The notes below the pieces were generated by a model, which was not told where the DNA came from, ran no database searches, and was given only the letters and a program-made list of their open reading frames with translations. The position numbers and the translations under genes were made by a program. This document shows positions 18,976 to 28,048 of a stretch of 64,000 nucleotides of DNA, one piece after another. The stretch comes from SIG480 sp045546975. Its GTDB lineage: Bacteria; Bacillota; Clostridia; Oscillospirales; JAAYXM01. The DNA lies in assembly GCA_045546975.1 (NCBI GenBank), contig JAZQDV010000010.1, forward strand, positions 62,001 through 126,000, in the 5' to 3' direction. The first letter of the stretch is position 1, and every line of letters starts with the position of its first letter.

Positions 18976-19536
18976 TTAAAGAAATACCACACCGCAAACG
19001 GCACCGAGTATTATATACAGTATCGGGTGTTTTTTGAATATGTGATAAAGCGCAAAGATTATAGCAAAAATCGAAAGCTGCCTAAAATCAAAGAGCGTGA
19101 AGATAGAGGGGTTTGCGAGAAATGCCGCAGGTGTGATAACCGTTGCGCACAAAACCTTCCAGGCGGCATACGCGATAAGTCCCGTCACAGCTGCGCGAAT
19201 TCCGTACAGCGCATCCTTTACAAGTGTATTTTTGATGAATGATGAGTAGTTTCTTGCAAGGACAAGAATTATAACAAACGACGGGAGCACAAGTGCCAGA
19301 GTCGTAAGGACTCCGCCCAAAACACTAAACCGTTCAAATCCGATATAGGTCGCCATATTGACACCTATCGGTCCGGGGGTGGACTCACTTATGGCTATCA
19401 TGTTATAGAAAAGCTTTTCTTCAATTATTCCTGCTTTGACGATAAGCTGTTCCATAATAGGAATTGCAGCAAGTCCTCCGCCGATAGCAAAGAGGCCGGT
19501 TAGAAGAAAGCGCGAGCATAAAATCAAAATGTTCAT
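18976..19536 (-). CDS. chromate transporter family protein, second half-subunit
   Basis: 186-residue membrane protein with about six hydrophobic segments and the CHR-family motif FAIGGGLAAIPIMEQ, then SESTPGPIGVNMATYIGF. Family members occur as fused ChrA proteins or as two short adjacent subunits, as here. Its start overlaps the end of the upstream half by four bases (ATGA), so the two are translationally coupled. Known members export chromate; the physiological substrate in an anaerobe is unknown. Confidence 0.88.
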   Translation of the reverse strand: MNILILCSRFLLTGLFAIGGGLAAIPIMEQLIVKAGIIEEKLFYNMIAISESTPGPIGVNMATYIGFERFSVLGGVLTTLALVLPSFVIILVLARNYSSFIKNTLVKDALYGIRAAVTGLIAYAAWKVLCATVITPAAFLANPSIFTLFDFRQLSIFAIIFALYHIFKKHPILYIILGAVCGVVFL

Positions 19537-20075
19537 TTCAATACTCTGCCTCCCTTCACGGCAATGCCGACTGCGAGGGCAAAGATTATAAGCCAGATAC
19601 TGTTTACATTAAATATGACAACCGCAAGGAATGAGATAACTGCAAGAATAATGCCGATTATATCAACTATTGATTTTTTTGCAATATTCCATACTGCAGA
19701 AGTAAGAAGCACGGCTACTGCAATATTGATTCCGGAAAGTGCCTTCTGGACATAGACATATTCGCTGAATGTGCCGATAAATGCGGCGATTATTGTGATT
19801 ATAATAATCGATGGGATTATAACTCCAAGTGTGCAGACAAGAGAGCCTAAAAAGCCCGCGCGCTTATATCCTATAAACGTCGCCATATTTACGGCAATAA
19901 CCCCGGGGGTGGATTGGCTTATTGCAATATAGTCGAGCATTTCTTCTGATGTTATCCAGCCGCGGTTTGTCACAAACTCACGCTCAAGCAGAGGAATCAT
20001 TACATACCCGCCACCAAAGGTAAAGGCACCTACGCGCAAGAAAATTGCAAACAGCGTCAGTAAATTTGAAAACAC
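19533..20075 (-). CDS. chromate transporter family protein, first half-subunit
   Basis: About 180 residues, polytopic, with FTFGGGYVMIPLLEREFV and SQSTPGVIAVNMATFIGYKRAG, the same two CHR signatures as its partner, so the pair arose by duplication. GTG 20075 is chosen over TTG 20096 because GGAG lies 8 bases before it. A perfect hairpin at 20102-20121 precedes it. It is downstream of the fumarate hydratase gene; a link to C4-dicarboxylate metabolism cannot be argued from sequence. Confidence 0.87.
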   Translation of the reverse strand: MFSNLLTLFAIFLRVGAFTFGGGYVMIPLLEREFVTNRGWITSEEMLDYIAISQSTPGVIAVNMATFIGYKRAGFLGSLVCTLGVIIPSIIIITIIAAFIGTFSEYVYVQKALSGINIAVAVLLTSAVWNIAKKSIVDIIGIILAVISFLAVVIFNVNSIWLIIFALAVGIAVKGGRVLK

Positions 20076-20101
20076 TAAACCAACTCCAGACTGCAAACAT
20101 A

Positions 20102-20121
20102 GGCAACTGAAAACAGTTGCC
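20102..20121 (-). promoter_or_regulatory. hairpin between fumarate hydratase and chromate transporter genes
   Basis: GGCAACTG-TTTT-CAGTTGCC is a perfect 8-base-pair stem on the minus-strand transcript. No T-run follows, so it is not a normal terminator; it may be a processing or mRNA-stabilising element. Confidence 0.4.
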
Positions 20122-20162
20122 CGTGCTTGAATTTATTTTGTTATGTAAAAAGCGGTAAAGGT

Positions 20163-21005
20163 TTAGATGACAGCCGATGCGTGACGTGTTATATGGCAAC
20201 CCATATTTACAACGCAGGGAAGACCTGCGATATGTGTTGCATACTTTTCGATAAATACTGCAAGAGCTGTAATTGAGCCACCAAGGCCCTGCGGACCGAT
20301 GCCGAGCTTGTTCACACGGCAAAGTGCTTCCTTTTCAAGACCTGCATAAAGCTCGTCGTCGTGCTCACTTCCGATTTCGCGGAGAAGTGCGCGCTTTGCA
20401 CACTCTGCCGCCATGTCGACAGTACCGCCAAGACCTACGCCAACGATTACCGGCGGGCATGGGTTGGAGCCTGCTTTTGAAACGCTCTCAACAATGAAGT
20501 TGAGGATATCATCGTGAGTTGCAGAGGGCTTGAACATCTTCATTGCACTCATGTTTTCACTTCCGAAGCCCTTCGGTGCAACGGTTATAGAAACCTTGTC
20601 ACCGGGAACAATTCTTGTGTGAATAACCGCAGGTGTGTTGTCGTTTGTATTAACACGGCGAAGCGGGTCGCCAACAACGGAAAGACGGAGCTTTCCGTCA
20701 ACATAACCGCGTCTTACACCTTCATTAACTGCATCCTCAAAGTTACCGTCAACAAGGTGAACATCCTGACCGATATCGATAAATACAACTGCCATACCTG
20801 TGTCCTGACAAGCAGGGATTCCTGCCTCAGCTGCATACTTTGCGTTGTCGCACATTACCTTGAAAATATCGCGCCCAACTGCAGACTTTTCATTCTTAAG
20901 TCCTTCCTCAAAGGATGCAACAAGGTCGGGAGTGAGATTGCAGCATGCCTCCTCGCAAAGACGTGCAATTTCGCGTGTGATTTCCTTTACTGAAACTTCT
21001 CTCAT
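20163..21005 (-). CDS. class I fumarate hydratase, alpha subunit
   Basis: 280 residues, matching the N-terminal (iron-sulfur) half of class I fumarases, which hydrate fumarate to malate. Cysteines are in PACQDTGMAVVF, GSNPCPPVIVGVGLGG and CVVNMGCHITRH, the three positions expected to ligate the [4Fe-4S] cluster. Two-subunit forms normally have a beta subunit gene (about 180 residues) next to them; none is present in this window. L(+)-tartrate dehydratase alpha is a close relative and cannot be excluded. Confidence 0.86.
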   Translation of the reverse strand: MREVSVKEITREIARLCEEACCNLTPDLVASFEEGLKNEKSAVGRDIFKVMCDNAKYAAEAGIPACQDTGMAVVFIDIGQDVHLVDGNFEDAVNEGVRRGYVDGKLRLSVVGDPLRRVNTNDNTPAVIHTRIVPGDKVSITVAPKGFGSENMSAMKMFKPSATHDDILNFIVESVSKAGSNPCPPVIVGVGLGGTVDMAAECAKRALLREIGSEHDDELYAGLEKEALCRVNKLGIGPQGLGGSITALAVFIEKYATHIAGLPCVVNMGCHITRHASAVI

Positions 21006-21009
21006 TTTT

Positions 21010-21921
21010 TTAACCTCTTTCTGTAATAAATATCCCTGCCATATGCGCGGCGACAGCTCCGTCTGCCGCGGCAGTGATAATTTGATACGATACTTTTTTT
21101 CTTATATCACCGGCGGCGTATACGCCGGGGATGTTCGTAACTGTGTCCTCTCCGGCATCTATATGTCCGGATTCGGTAAGACTGACCTTCCCGTCTAAAA
21201 GGGAGGTGTTGGGAACCATTCCAACTGCAATAAAGCAGGCAGAAGTGGAAATTTCTTTTGTTTCTTCTGTTTTAAGGTTTTTGACCGAAACGGATGAAAC
21301 GCGCTCGTCGCCTGAAATCTCTGTGACAACACTGTCTAAAACGAGTGTGATGTTTTCTGTTTCATAAACTTTTTTTGCGAGTGAATCAAAACCGCGGAAA
21401 GAATCCCTGCGGTGGATGAGATACACCTTAGAACAAATATTTGCAAGGTAAAGCGCGTCCTCGAGTGCGGTGTTGCCGCCGCCCACAACGCATACCTCAC
21501 GACCGCGGAAGAAGTTACCGTCGCAGGTGGCGCAATATGAAACGCCGAGCCCTTTGTATTTTTCCTCGCCTGGGACTCCAAGCGACCTGTGTGATGCACC
21601 AAGAGCCAAGATAACTGTTTTTGCGTGGATTTCCTCTTTGTTTGTGAAAATCACATTGTCAAGCGACTTGAAATCAAAGCCTTCCACTTCGCATCTTTTG
21701 ACCTCGGCACCAAGCTTTTTTGCGTGGTTTGCCATATTCATCGCAAGGTCAAAGCCCGAAACGCTTTCAAATCCCGGGTAGTTGTCAATTTCGGGAGTGA
21801 CTCCCATCTGTCCACCGGAGAAAGCACGTTCAAGAATAACGGTGGAAAGTCCTGCGCGAGTTGCATAAATTGCAGCTGTCATACCTGCAGGGCCTTCACC
21901 GAGAATTGCAATATCGTACAT
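21010..21921 (-). CDS. trxB: thioredoxin-disulfide reductase
   Basis: About 303 residues. FAD-binding GEGPAGMTAAIYATRAG at the N-terminus (GEGPAG where GGGPAG is usual), redox-active CATC within GVSYCATCDGNFF, NADPH-binding VVGGGNTALEDALYL, and the C-terminal FAD motif GVYAAGDIRKK. ATG 21921 is preferred over TTG 21927, with GGGG seven bases upstream. Part of the minus-strand run from prfA. Confidence 0.93.
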   Translation of the reverse strand: MYDIAILGEGPAGMTAAIYATRAGLSTVILERAFSGGQMGVTPEIDNYPGFESVSGFDLAMNMANHAKKLGAEVKRCEVEGFDFKSLDNVIFTNKEEIHAKTVILALGASHRSLGVPGEEKYKGLGVSYCATCDGNFFRGREVCVVGGGNTALEDALYLANICSKVYLIHRRDSFRGFDSLAKKVYETENITLVLDSVVTEISGDERVSSVSVKNLKTEETKEISTSACFIAVGMVPNTSLLDGKVSLTESGHIDAGEDTVTNIPGVYAAGDIRKKVSYQIITAAADGAVAAHMAGIFITERG

Positions 21922-21935
21922 AACCAAACCCCTTT

Positions 21936-23345
21936 TTAGTATTTTTCAAAGAAAGCGGAGAATGCAAGATATGTCATATATACATCATTTTTAGAGACTA
22001 CTTCAAACGGGGAGTGCATACTGAGAACGGGAACTCCCGCGTCAATTGTTTCGATGTTGCGGTTTGCCATATACATTGCGACGGTTCCTCCGCCGCCCTG
22101 GTCAACCTTTCCAAGCTCTCCCATTTGCCAGAGAATGCTGTTGTCATCAAAGAGTGCGCGAAGCTTTCCAAGCATCTCTGCGGAGGCATCATTTGAGGAT
22201 GACTTTCCGCGTGCACCTGTAAATTTGCAGAATGCAATGCCTCGGTTAATGAAGGATGTGTTCTGCTTCTCATAAACTTCGGCAAAATTCGGATCCCAAG
22301 CGGCTGCAACGTCTGCGGAGAGGCAGGTTGAGTTTTCAAAGCAAGCGCGAAGCGGTGTATTAAAGCTTTCGCAAATGTCCTCGACAAAGGTGTCGAAGAA
22401 GCGTGACTTCATGCCACTCACACCCTCCGAACCGATTTCCTCCTTGTCTGCAAGCATGCAAACAGCAGTTTTCTTAAATGACTTCGTATCTAAAATGGCA
22501 CGGAGAGAAGGGTATGCGCATACTCTGTCGTCGTGACCGTATGCACCGATAAGCGCACGGTCAAACCCGACATCGCGTGCATTAAAGGCAGGTGTGAGGC
22601 AGAGCTCACTTGAGAAGAAATCCTCCTCTGTAATGCCGTACTTTTCATTTAATATTTGTAATACGTTAAGCTTGATAGCATCCTTGTCGGAAGGGTCACT
22701 CTCGTTAATCGGGTCACTTCCGCAAAGAACGTTGAGATTTTCACCTGTGAAAATCTCACTTGCCTTTTTGGCAAGCTGGTCCTTTCCGAGATGGGGGAGA
22801 AGGTCGGTGATTGTAAAAACGGGGTCGCCCAAGTCAGCGCCTATTGAAACCTCAATGTTTTCTCCGTTTTTAAGAGAAACAACACCGTGAAGCTCAAGCG
22901 GAATGGCCGGCCACTGATATTTCTTGATACCGCCGTAGTAGTGAGTCTTGAAAAGCGCAAAGCCGTCGCTCTCATAAAGCGGCATCTGCTTGAGGTCGAT
23001 GCGCGGAGAGTCGATATGCGATGCGATGATGTTTATGCCGTCGGAGGGCTTGTCCTGACCGATTACTGCAAGAAGGAGTGACTTTCCTCTGTTGTTCTGA
23101 TAAATCTTGTCTCCGGTTTTAAGCTTCATGCCGCGTGTGTATGGACGGAAACCTTTCTCTTCAGCGAGACGTATTGCCTCATTGACACAGAGACGCTCGG
23201 TCTTTCCTGTGTCAAGAAAGCTCTTGTATCCTTCGCAGAAGTCACGCGCACCGGAAACATCAAACTTTTTGTCAAATGCGGTCTTGGGGGTAAAAGAAAG
23301 CTTTTCGCGTAAGCCTTTGAGTTTATCGTTTTTTGAACTACTCAT
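21936..23345 (-). CDS. M18 family zinc aminopeptidase
   Basis: About 469 residues, related to aspartyl aminopeptidase/aminopeptidase I. Metal-site motifs ASHIDSPRIDLKQ, ADKEEIGSEGVSG and GVPVLSMHSPFEVV are all present; the family forms large cytosolic dodecamers trimming acidic or neutral N-terminal residues. Candidate starts are TTG 23354, ATG 23351 and ATG 23345; all overlap the end of coaE by 8 to 17 bases, which indicates translational coupling. Confidence 0.88.
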   Translation of the reverse strand: MSSSKNDKLKGLREKLSFTPKTAFDKKFDVSGARDFCEGYKSFLDTGKTERLCVNEAIRLAEEKGFRPYTRGMKLKTGDKIYQNNRGKSLLLAVIGQDKPSDGINIIASHIDSPRIDLKQMPLYESDGFALFKTHYYGGIKKYQWPAIPLELHGVVSLKNGENIEVSIGADLGDPVFTITDLLPHLGKDQLAKKASEIFTGENLNVLCGSDPINESDPSDKDAIKLNVLQILNEKYGITEEDFFSSELCLTPAFNARDVGFDRALIGAYGHDDRVCAYPSLRAILDTKSFKKTAVCMLADKEEIGSEGVSGMKSRFFDTFVEDICESFNTPLRACFENSTCLSADVAAAWDPNFAEVYEKQNTSFINRGIAFCKFTGARGKSSSNDASAEMLGKLRALFDDNSILWQMGELGKVDQGGGGTVAMYMANRNIETIDAGVPVLSMHSPFEVVSKNDVYMTYLAFSAFFEKY

Positions 23346-23946
23346 CTGCATCAAGTCCTTTCGTTATCTCATTAAAAATGCGCTCTACTTCTTCTTTGAG
23401 AGTTTCTGTATTGCCGGGATTATTTATAACATAGTCGCAGTTTTCTGTGTAGAAGCTGTCTTCCGGTTGCGCGTTTATGCGTGCGGAGGCAGACATACTG
23501 TCAATTCCGTCGCGCTCGCATATTCTTGCCACCCTGATGCTCCTTGGAGCGGTAACTCCGATTGTGACATCACAAAGGGCGTTTATTCCGCTCTCAAAAA
23601 GAGCAATAGCATCAATGCAGAGATATTCCGCATTTTCCTCATAGAGCCTCGCAATAGTCTTTTCTGTCTCCTCAACAACAAATTTGTGAGCGATGCTATT
23701 TAAGTCTGAAAGTGCCTCATGGTCAGAAAAAACTATCTCTGCAAGTGCGCGTCGGTTAAGCTTTCCGTTTGCGTGCAATGCCTCTGGAAAACGCTTTCTC
23801 ATCTCGCGCATCATAGTCTCTGAGTTTTCAAGGAGATCGTGGTATACCTTGTCGGCGTCAATTGTTTCGGCACCAAGAGTGCAAAACATATCTGCAACGG
23901 TGCTTTTTCCTGCACCGCTTCCGCCGGTGATTCCGATTGTCAACAT
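23338..23946 (-). CDS. coaE: dephospho-CoA kinase
   Basis: 202 residues; last step of coenzyme A synthesis. P-loop GITGGSGAGKSTVADMF, the ETIDADKVYHDLL lid and the DVTIGVTAP stretch are typical. The C-terminal tail is normal. It sits between the Sua5-type gene and the aminopeptidase in one minus-strand operon. Confidence 0.93.
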   Translation of the reverse strand: MLTIGITGGSGAGKSTVADMFCTLGAETIDADKVYHDLLENSETMMREMRKRFPEALHANGKLNRRALAEIVFSDHEALSDLNSIAHKFVVEETEKTIARLYEENAEYLCIDAIALFESGINALCDVTIGVTAPRSIRVARICERDGIDSMSASARINAQPEDSFYTENCDYVINNPGNTETLKEEVERIFNEITKGLDADE

Positions 23947-23960
23947 TAGAATTCACTTCC

Positions 23961-25007
23961 TTAAAGTGAAATATGTGTGAATGCTGCAGCGCGCGAAAGT
24001 CTGTTGATTACGGCAAGTTCAATGCCGTCTCCGCCTTCGGGTTGTCTTGCATAGATGATGTCGGGGGATATATCGTCAAGCTCGCGCAGTGCGGAAAAGA
24101 GGTTTTCCGCAAGCTCTTTGGGGTTTTTGATACTTCCGTATGAAACTGTCATAACGCCGAGCTTTTCAAATGCGGTTTTTTCTTCTGTGAAGCACAGTAC
24201 AGCTACTTTTTTGTCATTTGTATTCTGTGCAATAAATTCCAGGAACTTTTCAAAGCTTCCGTCAACAATGGTGACGGGAGCATTTGGCGCATAATGTTTG
24301 TATTTCATTCCTGGACTTGCAACAGGCTCGTTGTCCTGTACTTCTTCGGAAATTTTCGGGTTTACGGCAACCTCACCGAGACACTCGCGAAGCTCGTGGA
24401 GTGTAACCCCGCCCGGTCGCAGGAGCATAGGAATTTCGCCCGTAAGGTCAATAACGGTTGATTCAAGCCCTATCTCGCACGCACCGCCGTCGAGAATCAT
24501 CGGTATTTTTCCAGAGAGGTCGCGCATGACGTGCTGTGCGGTCGTGGGGCTCGGCTTACCCGAAAGATTTGCAGACGGTGCGGCAAGAGGGACTCCAGCC
24601 GCCTCAATAATTGCTCTCGCATAAATGTTTTTTGGGAAGCGGATTGCGACGGTCGAAAGGCCTGCGCTGACTGCATCCGGGATTTTTTCGCTCTTTTTCA
24701 GTATCATGGTAAGAGGACCGGGCCAGAACTTTTCCGCAAGAGCTAAAGCAGAATCGGGAAGCTCGGTGACGAGCTTTTTAATGTCCTCGAAATCTGAGAT
24801 ATGAACGATTAACGGGTTATCCTGAGGCCTGCCTTTAGCTTCAAAAATTTTGCCAACCGCAGCTTCATCGAGTGCGTTTGCGGCAAGACCGTAAACCGTT
24901 TCGGTAGGGATGGCGACAACACCGCCGTTTTTCAATATATTTCCCGCGCGCATAAAATCATCAAAGTTTTCCATCAGCCCGCGGATTTTTATAAACTCTG
25001 TAGTCAT
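23961..25007 (-). CDS. L-threonylcarbamoyladenylate synthase, Sua5 type
   Basis: 348 residues: an N-terminal YrdC domain (VVAIPTETVYGLAANALDE, KGRPQDNPLIVH, APSANLSGKPSPTTAQHV) and a C-terminal Sua5 domain of about 130 residues after the KHYAPNAPV linker. It makes threonylcarbamoyl-AMP for the t6A37 modification of tRNAs reading ANN codons. Next to prfA, a common arrangement in Bacillota. Met12 is an alternative start. Confidence 0.93.
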   Translation of the reverse strand: MTTEFIKIRGLMENFDDFMRAGNILKNGGVVAIPTETVYGLAANALDEAAVGKIFEAKGRPQDNPLIVHISDFEDIKKLVTELPDSALALAEKFWPGPLTMILKKSEKIPDAVSAGLSTVAIRFPKNIYARAIIEAAGVPLAAPSANLSGKPSPTTAQHVMRDLSGKIPMILDGGACEIGLESTVIDLTGEIPMLLRPGGVTLHELRECLGEVAVNPKISEEVQDNEPVASPGMKYKHYAPNAPVTIVDGSFEKFLEFIAQNTNDKKVAVLCFTEEKTAFEKLGVMTVSYGSIKNPKELAENLFSALRELDDISPDIIYARQPEGGDGIELAVINRLSRAAAFTHISL

Positions 25008-25032
25008 TTTAATACTGCCTTTCGGGAAAGTA

Positions 25033-26106
25033 TTATGCGTTTTCGGAAGCCTTCAGTTTCTCGGCCTGGTCAGCTGTGATGATTGCATCGATCATCTCGT
25101 CGAGGTCACCGTTGAGGAACTGCTCAAGCTTGTATAATGTAAGCGAGATACGGTGGTCCGTAACGCGTCCCTGAGGGTAGTTGTAGGTTCGGATTCTCTC
25201 ACTGCGATCTCCTGTACCAACCTGACTCTTGCGTTCTGCGGCAATCTGTGATGCCTGCTCCTGCTGCTGAATGTCATAGAGCTTTGCGCGGAGAATCTTT
25301 ATTGCGCGGTCCTTGTTCTTGTGCTGGCTTCGCTCGTCCTGGCACTCGACGACAATACCTGTCGGACGGTGCGTAAGACGGATAGCGGATTCGGTTTTGT
25401 TAACGTGCTGACCGCCTGCACCGGAAGCACGGAAGGTGTCAACATCAACATCGGACATATTGAGCTCAACCTCGACCTCCTCGGCCTCAGGGAGAACTGC
25501 AACAGTAACGGTTGAGGTGTGGATACGTCCCGAGGATTCAGTATCCGGGACACGCTGTACGCGGTGGACACCGCTTTCGAACTTAAGGCGCGAGTATGCA
25601 CCTGCGCCCTCTATAACGAAGCTTATTTCCTTGATGCCACCAAGCTCTGTCTCGTTTATTGAAACGACGTCAATGCTCCACCTGCGTGACTCGGCGTACA
25701 TAGAATACATACGGTAAAGTGAGTGTGCAAAGAGCGCAGCTTCTTCACCTCCTGCGCCGCCGCGGATTTCAACAACAACGTTCTTGTCATCGTTCGGGTC
25801 GGTGGGGAGGAGAAGGATTTTAAGCTCGTGCTCAAGGGAAGAAAGCTTTTCCTTTGCAGCAGAGAACTCCTCCTGTGCCATTTCACGAAGCTCGGGTTCG
25901 AGTTTTCCGTCGAGCATTTCGCGAAGGTCAGACATCTCCGCCTCAGTATCGCGGTAGGTGCGGTAGCATTCGATGATGGGGGTAAGGTCCTTCTGCTCCT
26001 TTGAAAGCTTTGCCGCAGCTGAGGGGTCGTTATAAAGATTTGGATCTGCAAGTTTTTCTTCAATTTCTTTGAATTTTTCTTCAAGAAATGCAAGTTTCTC
26101 TAACAT
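25033..26106 (-). CDS. prfA: peptide chain release factor 1
   Basis: 357 residues. The GGQ motif in RASGAGGQHVNKTES triggers hydrolysis of peptidyl-tRNA, and the PxT codon-recognition motif (PDT in RVPDTESSGRIHTST) marks RF1, which reads UAA/UAG, rather than RF2. ATG 26106 follows GAGAGGTAAC. First gene of the minus-strand run that continues into the Sua5-type gene, coaE, aminopeptidase, trxB and fumarate hydratase. Confidence 0.96.
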   Translation of the reverse strand: MLEKLAFLEEKFKEIEEKLADPNLYNDPSAAAKLSKEQKDLTPIIECYRTYRDTEAEMSDLREMLDGKLEPELREMAQEEFSAAKEKLSSLEHELKILLLPTDPNDDKNVVVEIRGGAGGEEAALFAHSLYRMYSMYAESRRWSIDVVSINETELGGIKEISFVIEGAGAYSRLKFESGVHRVQRVPDTESSGRIHTSTVTVAVLPEAEEVEVELNMSDVDVDTFRASGAGGQHVNKTESAIRLTHRPTGIVVECQDERSQHKNKDRAIKILRAKLYDIQQQEQASQIAAERKSQVGTGDRSERIRTYNYPQGRVTDHRISLTLYKLEQFLNGDLDEMIDAIITADQAEKLKASENA

Positions 26107-26170
26107 ATGTTACCTCTCGTATATAAGTCTTAAAGTTATAAATTATAGTATATCACATTTTATGGAAAAA

Positions 26171-28048
26171 TTAAATACTTTCCTCGTATAAGGTTTCCCA
26201 AAGCTCCATTTTTTCGGAAAGGAGCCGGTTGACCTCTTCTGTTTCTGCATAGAGTGTGGAAAGTGCCTCAAAATCACTTGCTGCAGCATTGATTTCTGTC
26301 TCAAGCTCAGAAAGTCTTTCTTCAAGCTTTGAAATTTCACGCTCCGTCTCGCGGAGCTTCTTGTCATTCTGTTTTTTATTTACGGACTTTGGCTTTTCCT
26401 TTTTGGGGGAGACGGGTGCTGCTACGGTCGTCTTTGACATTTCTTCAAACTGACGCGCGCGTCTGTAGCTGTCAAAGCTTCCGCGGAAATCGTGAATTGT
26501 CCCGTCGCGAAGCTCCCAGATTCTGTTTGCAAACTTGTTTATAAAGAATCGGTCGTGTGACACAAAAAGTAACGCGCCGTCATAGTCCAGTACGGCTTCC
26601 TCTATCCACTCGCGCGAGGTTATGTCGAGATGGTTTGTGGGCTCGTCCAGCATAAGTAGGTTTATATCTGCCGCCATAAGCTCGCAGAGCTTGAGTCTGC
26701 TACGCTCTCCACCTGAGAGCGTGCTTACACTGTCAAAGACCTCGTCTCCGAAGAAAAGGAAGGAGGCAAGACGGTTTCTTGCCGTCTGTGTTGAAATGTT
26801 GAGGTCATAGAGCATAGTGTCGAGTATTGAACGGCTTTCGTTGGGAAAGGTGATGACCTGCGGAAGAAGCGCCGACTTTATCGATGGATTGTAGTTGACA
26901 CTGCCGCGGTCAGGAGAGGTCTTCTTTGAGATAATATCGAGGAGAGTTGTTTTTCCAGAACCGTTGTCGCCGATAAGCGCAATCCTATCACCGTTTTCAA
27001 TTGTCAGATTGAGCTCGGAGAAGAGAACTCTTTCGCCGTATGCCTTTTCTATATTTACAAGCTTCAGCACATTGTCGCCATAAAATCCGAGTGATGAAAA
27101 ACCTGCGTTAAGAGAGGAATGTATCTCCTTTGGCTTTTCGGTTTTCCTGAGCCTTTCAATGCGCTTTTCCATTGCAAATGCACGCACCTGAAGCTTCTTG
27201 TTGCCAAGACCCCAACCGTGCATACGCTCAGCGGTGAATTCAAGACGCTTGATTTCTGCCTGCTCTGCTTTATACTTTTTGAGCTGTTCCTCATACCGTG
27301 CTTCTCGCTCTTCTACGTAGAAGCTGTAGTTTCCGGGATAAAACTCTGCATCACCGTCAGAAAGCTCAATTATGCGGGTTATACATTTGTCGATAAAATA
27401 TCTGTCGTGGGAGATGATGAAAACTGTGCCCTTGAAAGTCGGGAGATAGTTTTCAAGCCACTCAACTGCGTCAATATCGAGGTGGTTTGTCGGCTCGTCG
27501 AGAAGAAGGATGTCAGGACTCTCCAAAAGCGCTGATGCTATAGAAATACGTGTTTTTTCCCCACCTGAGAGGGAAGAAAAGAGCCTGCCTCTCATATCTT
27601 CGGAAATTCCGAGACCGTTGCAGGTCTTGTTTATCTCGGTTTCAACGTCGTATCCGCCCATATGCTCGAAGCGTGAGGCGAGCTTGTCGTAACGCGCGAG
27701 CACATCGCGGTCAGAATAAACCTCCATCATACGCTCGAGATCGCGCATCTTTTTTGAAATCTCGTCAAGGTGCGAGAAGGAGCGTCTTAAAACGTCCTCG
27801 ACCGTATAGGTTTCGGGATAGTTCGGAATCTGTGATACAACAGAAATTCTGCGACCTTGCGGAATAAGAACATCTCCCGAGTCATAGTCAAGCTCTCCTG
27901 CAAGGATTTTGAAAAGCGTTGTTTTTCCGCTTCCGTTATCCCCGAGAAGCCCGACACGTTCGCCCTCTTCAATGTTGAAGGAAAGATCGCGCAGAACATG
28001 GTGCTCGCCGTAAAATTTATTCAGTTTTGAAACTGAAATATCAATCAT
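26171..28048 (-). CDS. ABC-F family ATPase
   Basis: 625-residue cytosolic protein with two ABC cassettes and no membrane segment. Walker A GDNGSGKTTLFK and GDNGSGKTTLLD; signatures LSGGEKTRIS and LSGGERSRLK; DEPTNHLDI twice. About 80 residues of charged linker join the domains, and a C-terminal coiled coil (ETEREISKLEERLSELE) follows. ABC-F proteins act on the ribosome E-site in translation rescue or antibiotic protection. No resistance claim can be made from sequence. Its start overlaps the end of the upstream gene by 8 bases. Confidence 0.92.
   Translation of the reverse strand: MIDISVSKLNKFYGEHHVLRDLSFNIEEGERVGLLGDNGSGKTTLFKILAGELDYDSGDVLIPQGRRISVVSQIPNYPETYTVEDVLRRSFSHLDEISKKMRDLERMMEVYSDRDVLARYDKLASRFEHMGGYDVETEINKTCNGLGISEDMRGRLFSSLSGGEKTRISIASALLESPDILLLDEPTNHLDIDAVEWLENYLPTFKGTVFIISHDRYFIDKCITRIIELSDGDAEFYPGNYSFYVEEREARYEEQLKKYKAEQAEIKRLEFTAERMHGWGLGNKKLQVRAFAMEKRIERLRKTEKPKEIHSSLNAGFSSLGFYGDNVLKLVNIEKAYGERVLFSELNLTIENGDRIALIGDNGSGKTTLLDIISKKTSPDRGSVNYNPSIKSALLPQVITFPNESRSILDTMLYDLNISTQTARNRLASFLFFGDEVFDSVSTLSGGERSRLKLCELMAADINLLMLDEPTNHLDITSREWIEEAVLDYDGALLFVSHDRFFINKFANRIWELRDGTIHDFRGSFDSYRRARQFEEMSKTTVAAPVSPKKEKPKSVNKKQNDKKLRETEREISKLEERLSELETEINAAASDFEALSTLYAETEEVNRLLSEKMELWETLYEESI

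Noticed and set aside
20514..20993. 159-codon plus-strand frame opposite the fumarate hydratase gene
   Set aside because: Shadow of a conserved enzyme gene on the other strand; low-complexity translation and no start signal.
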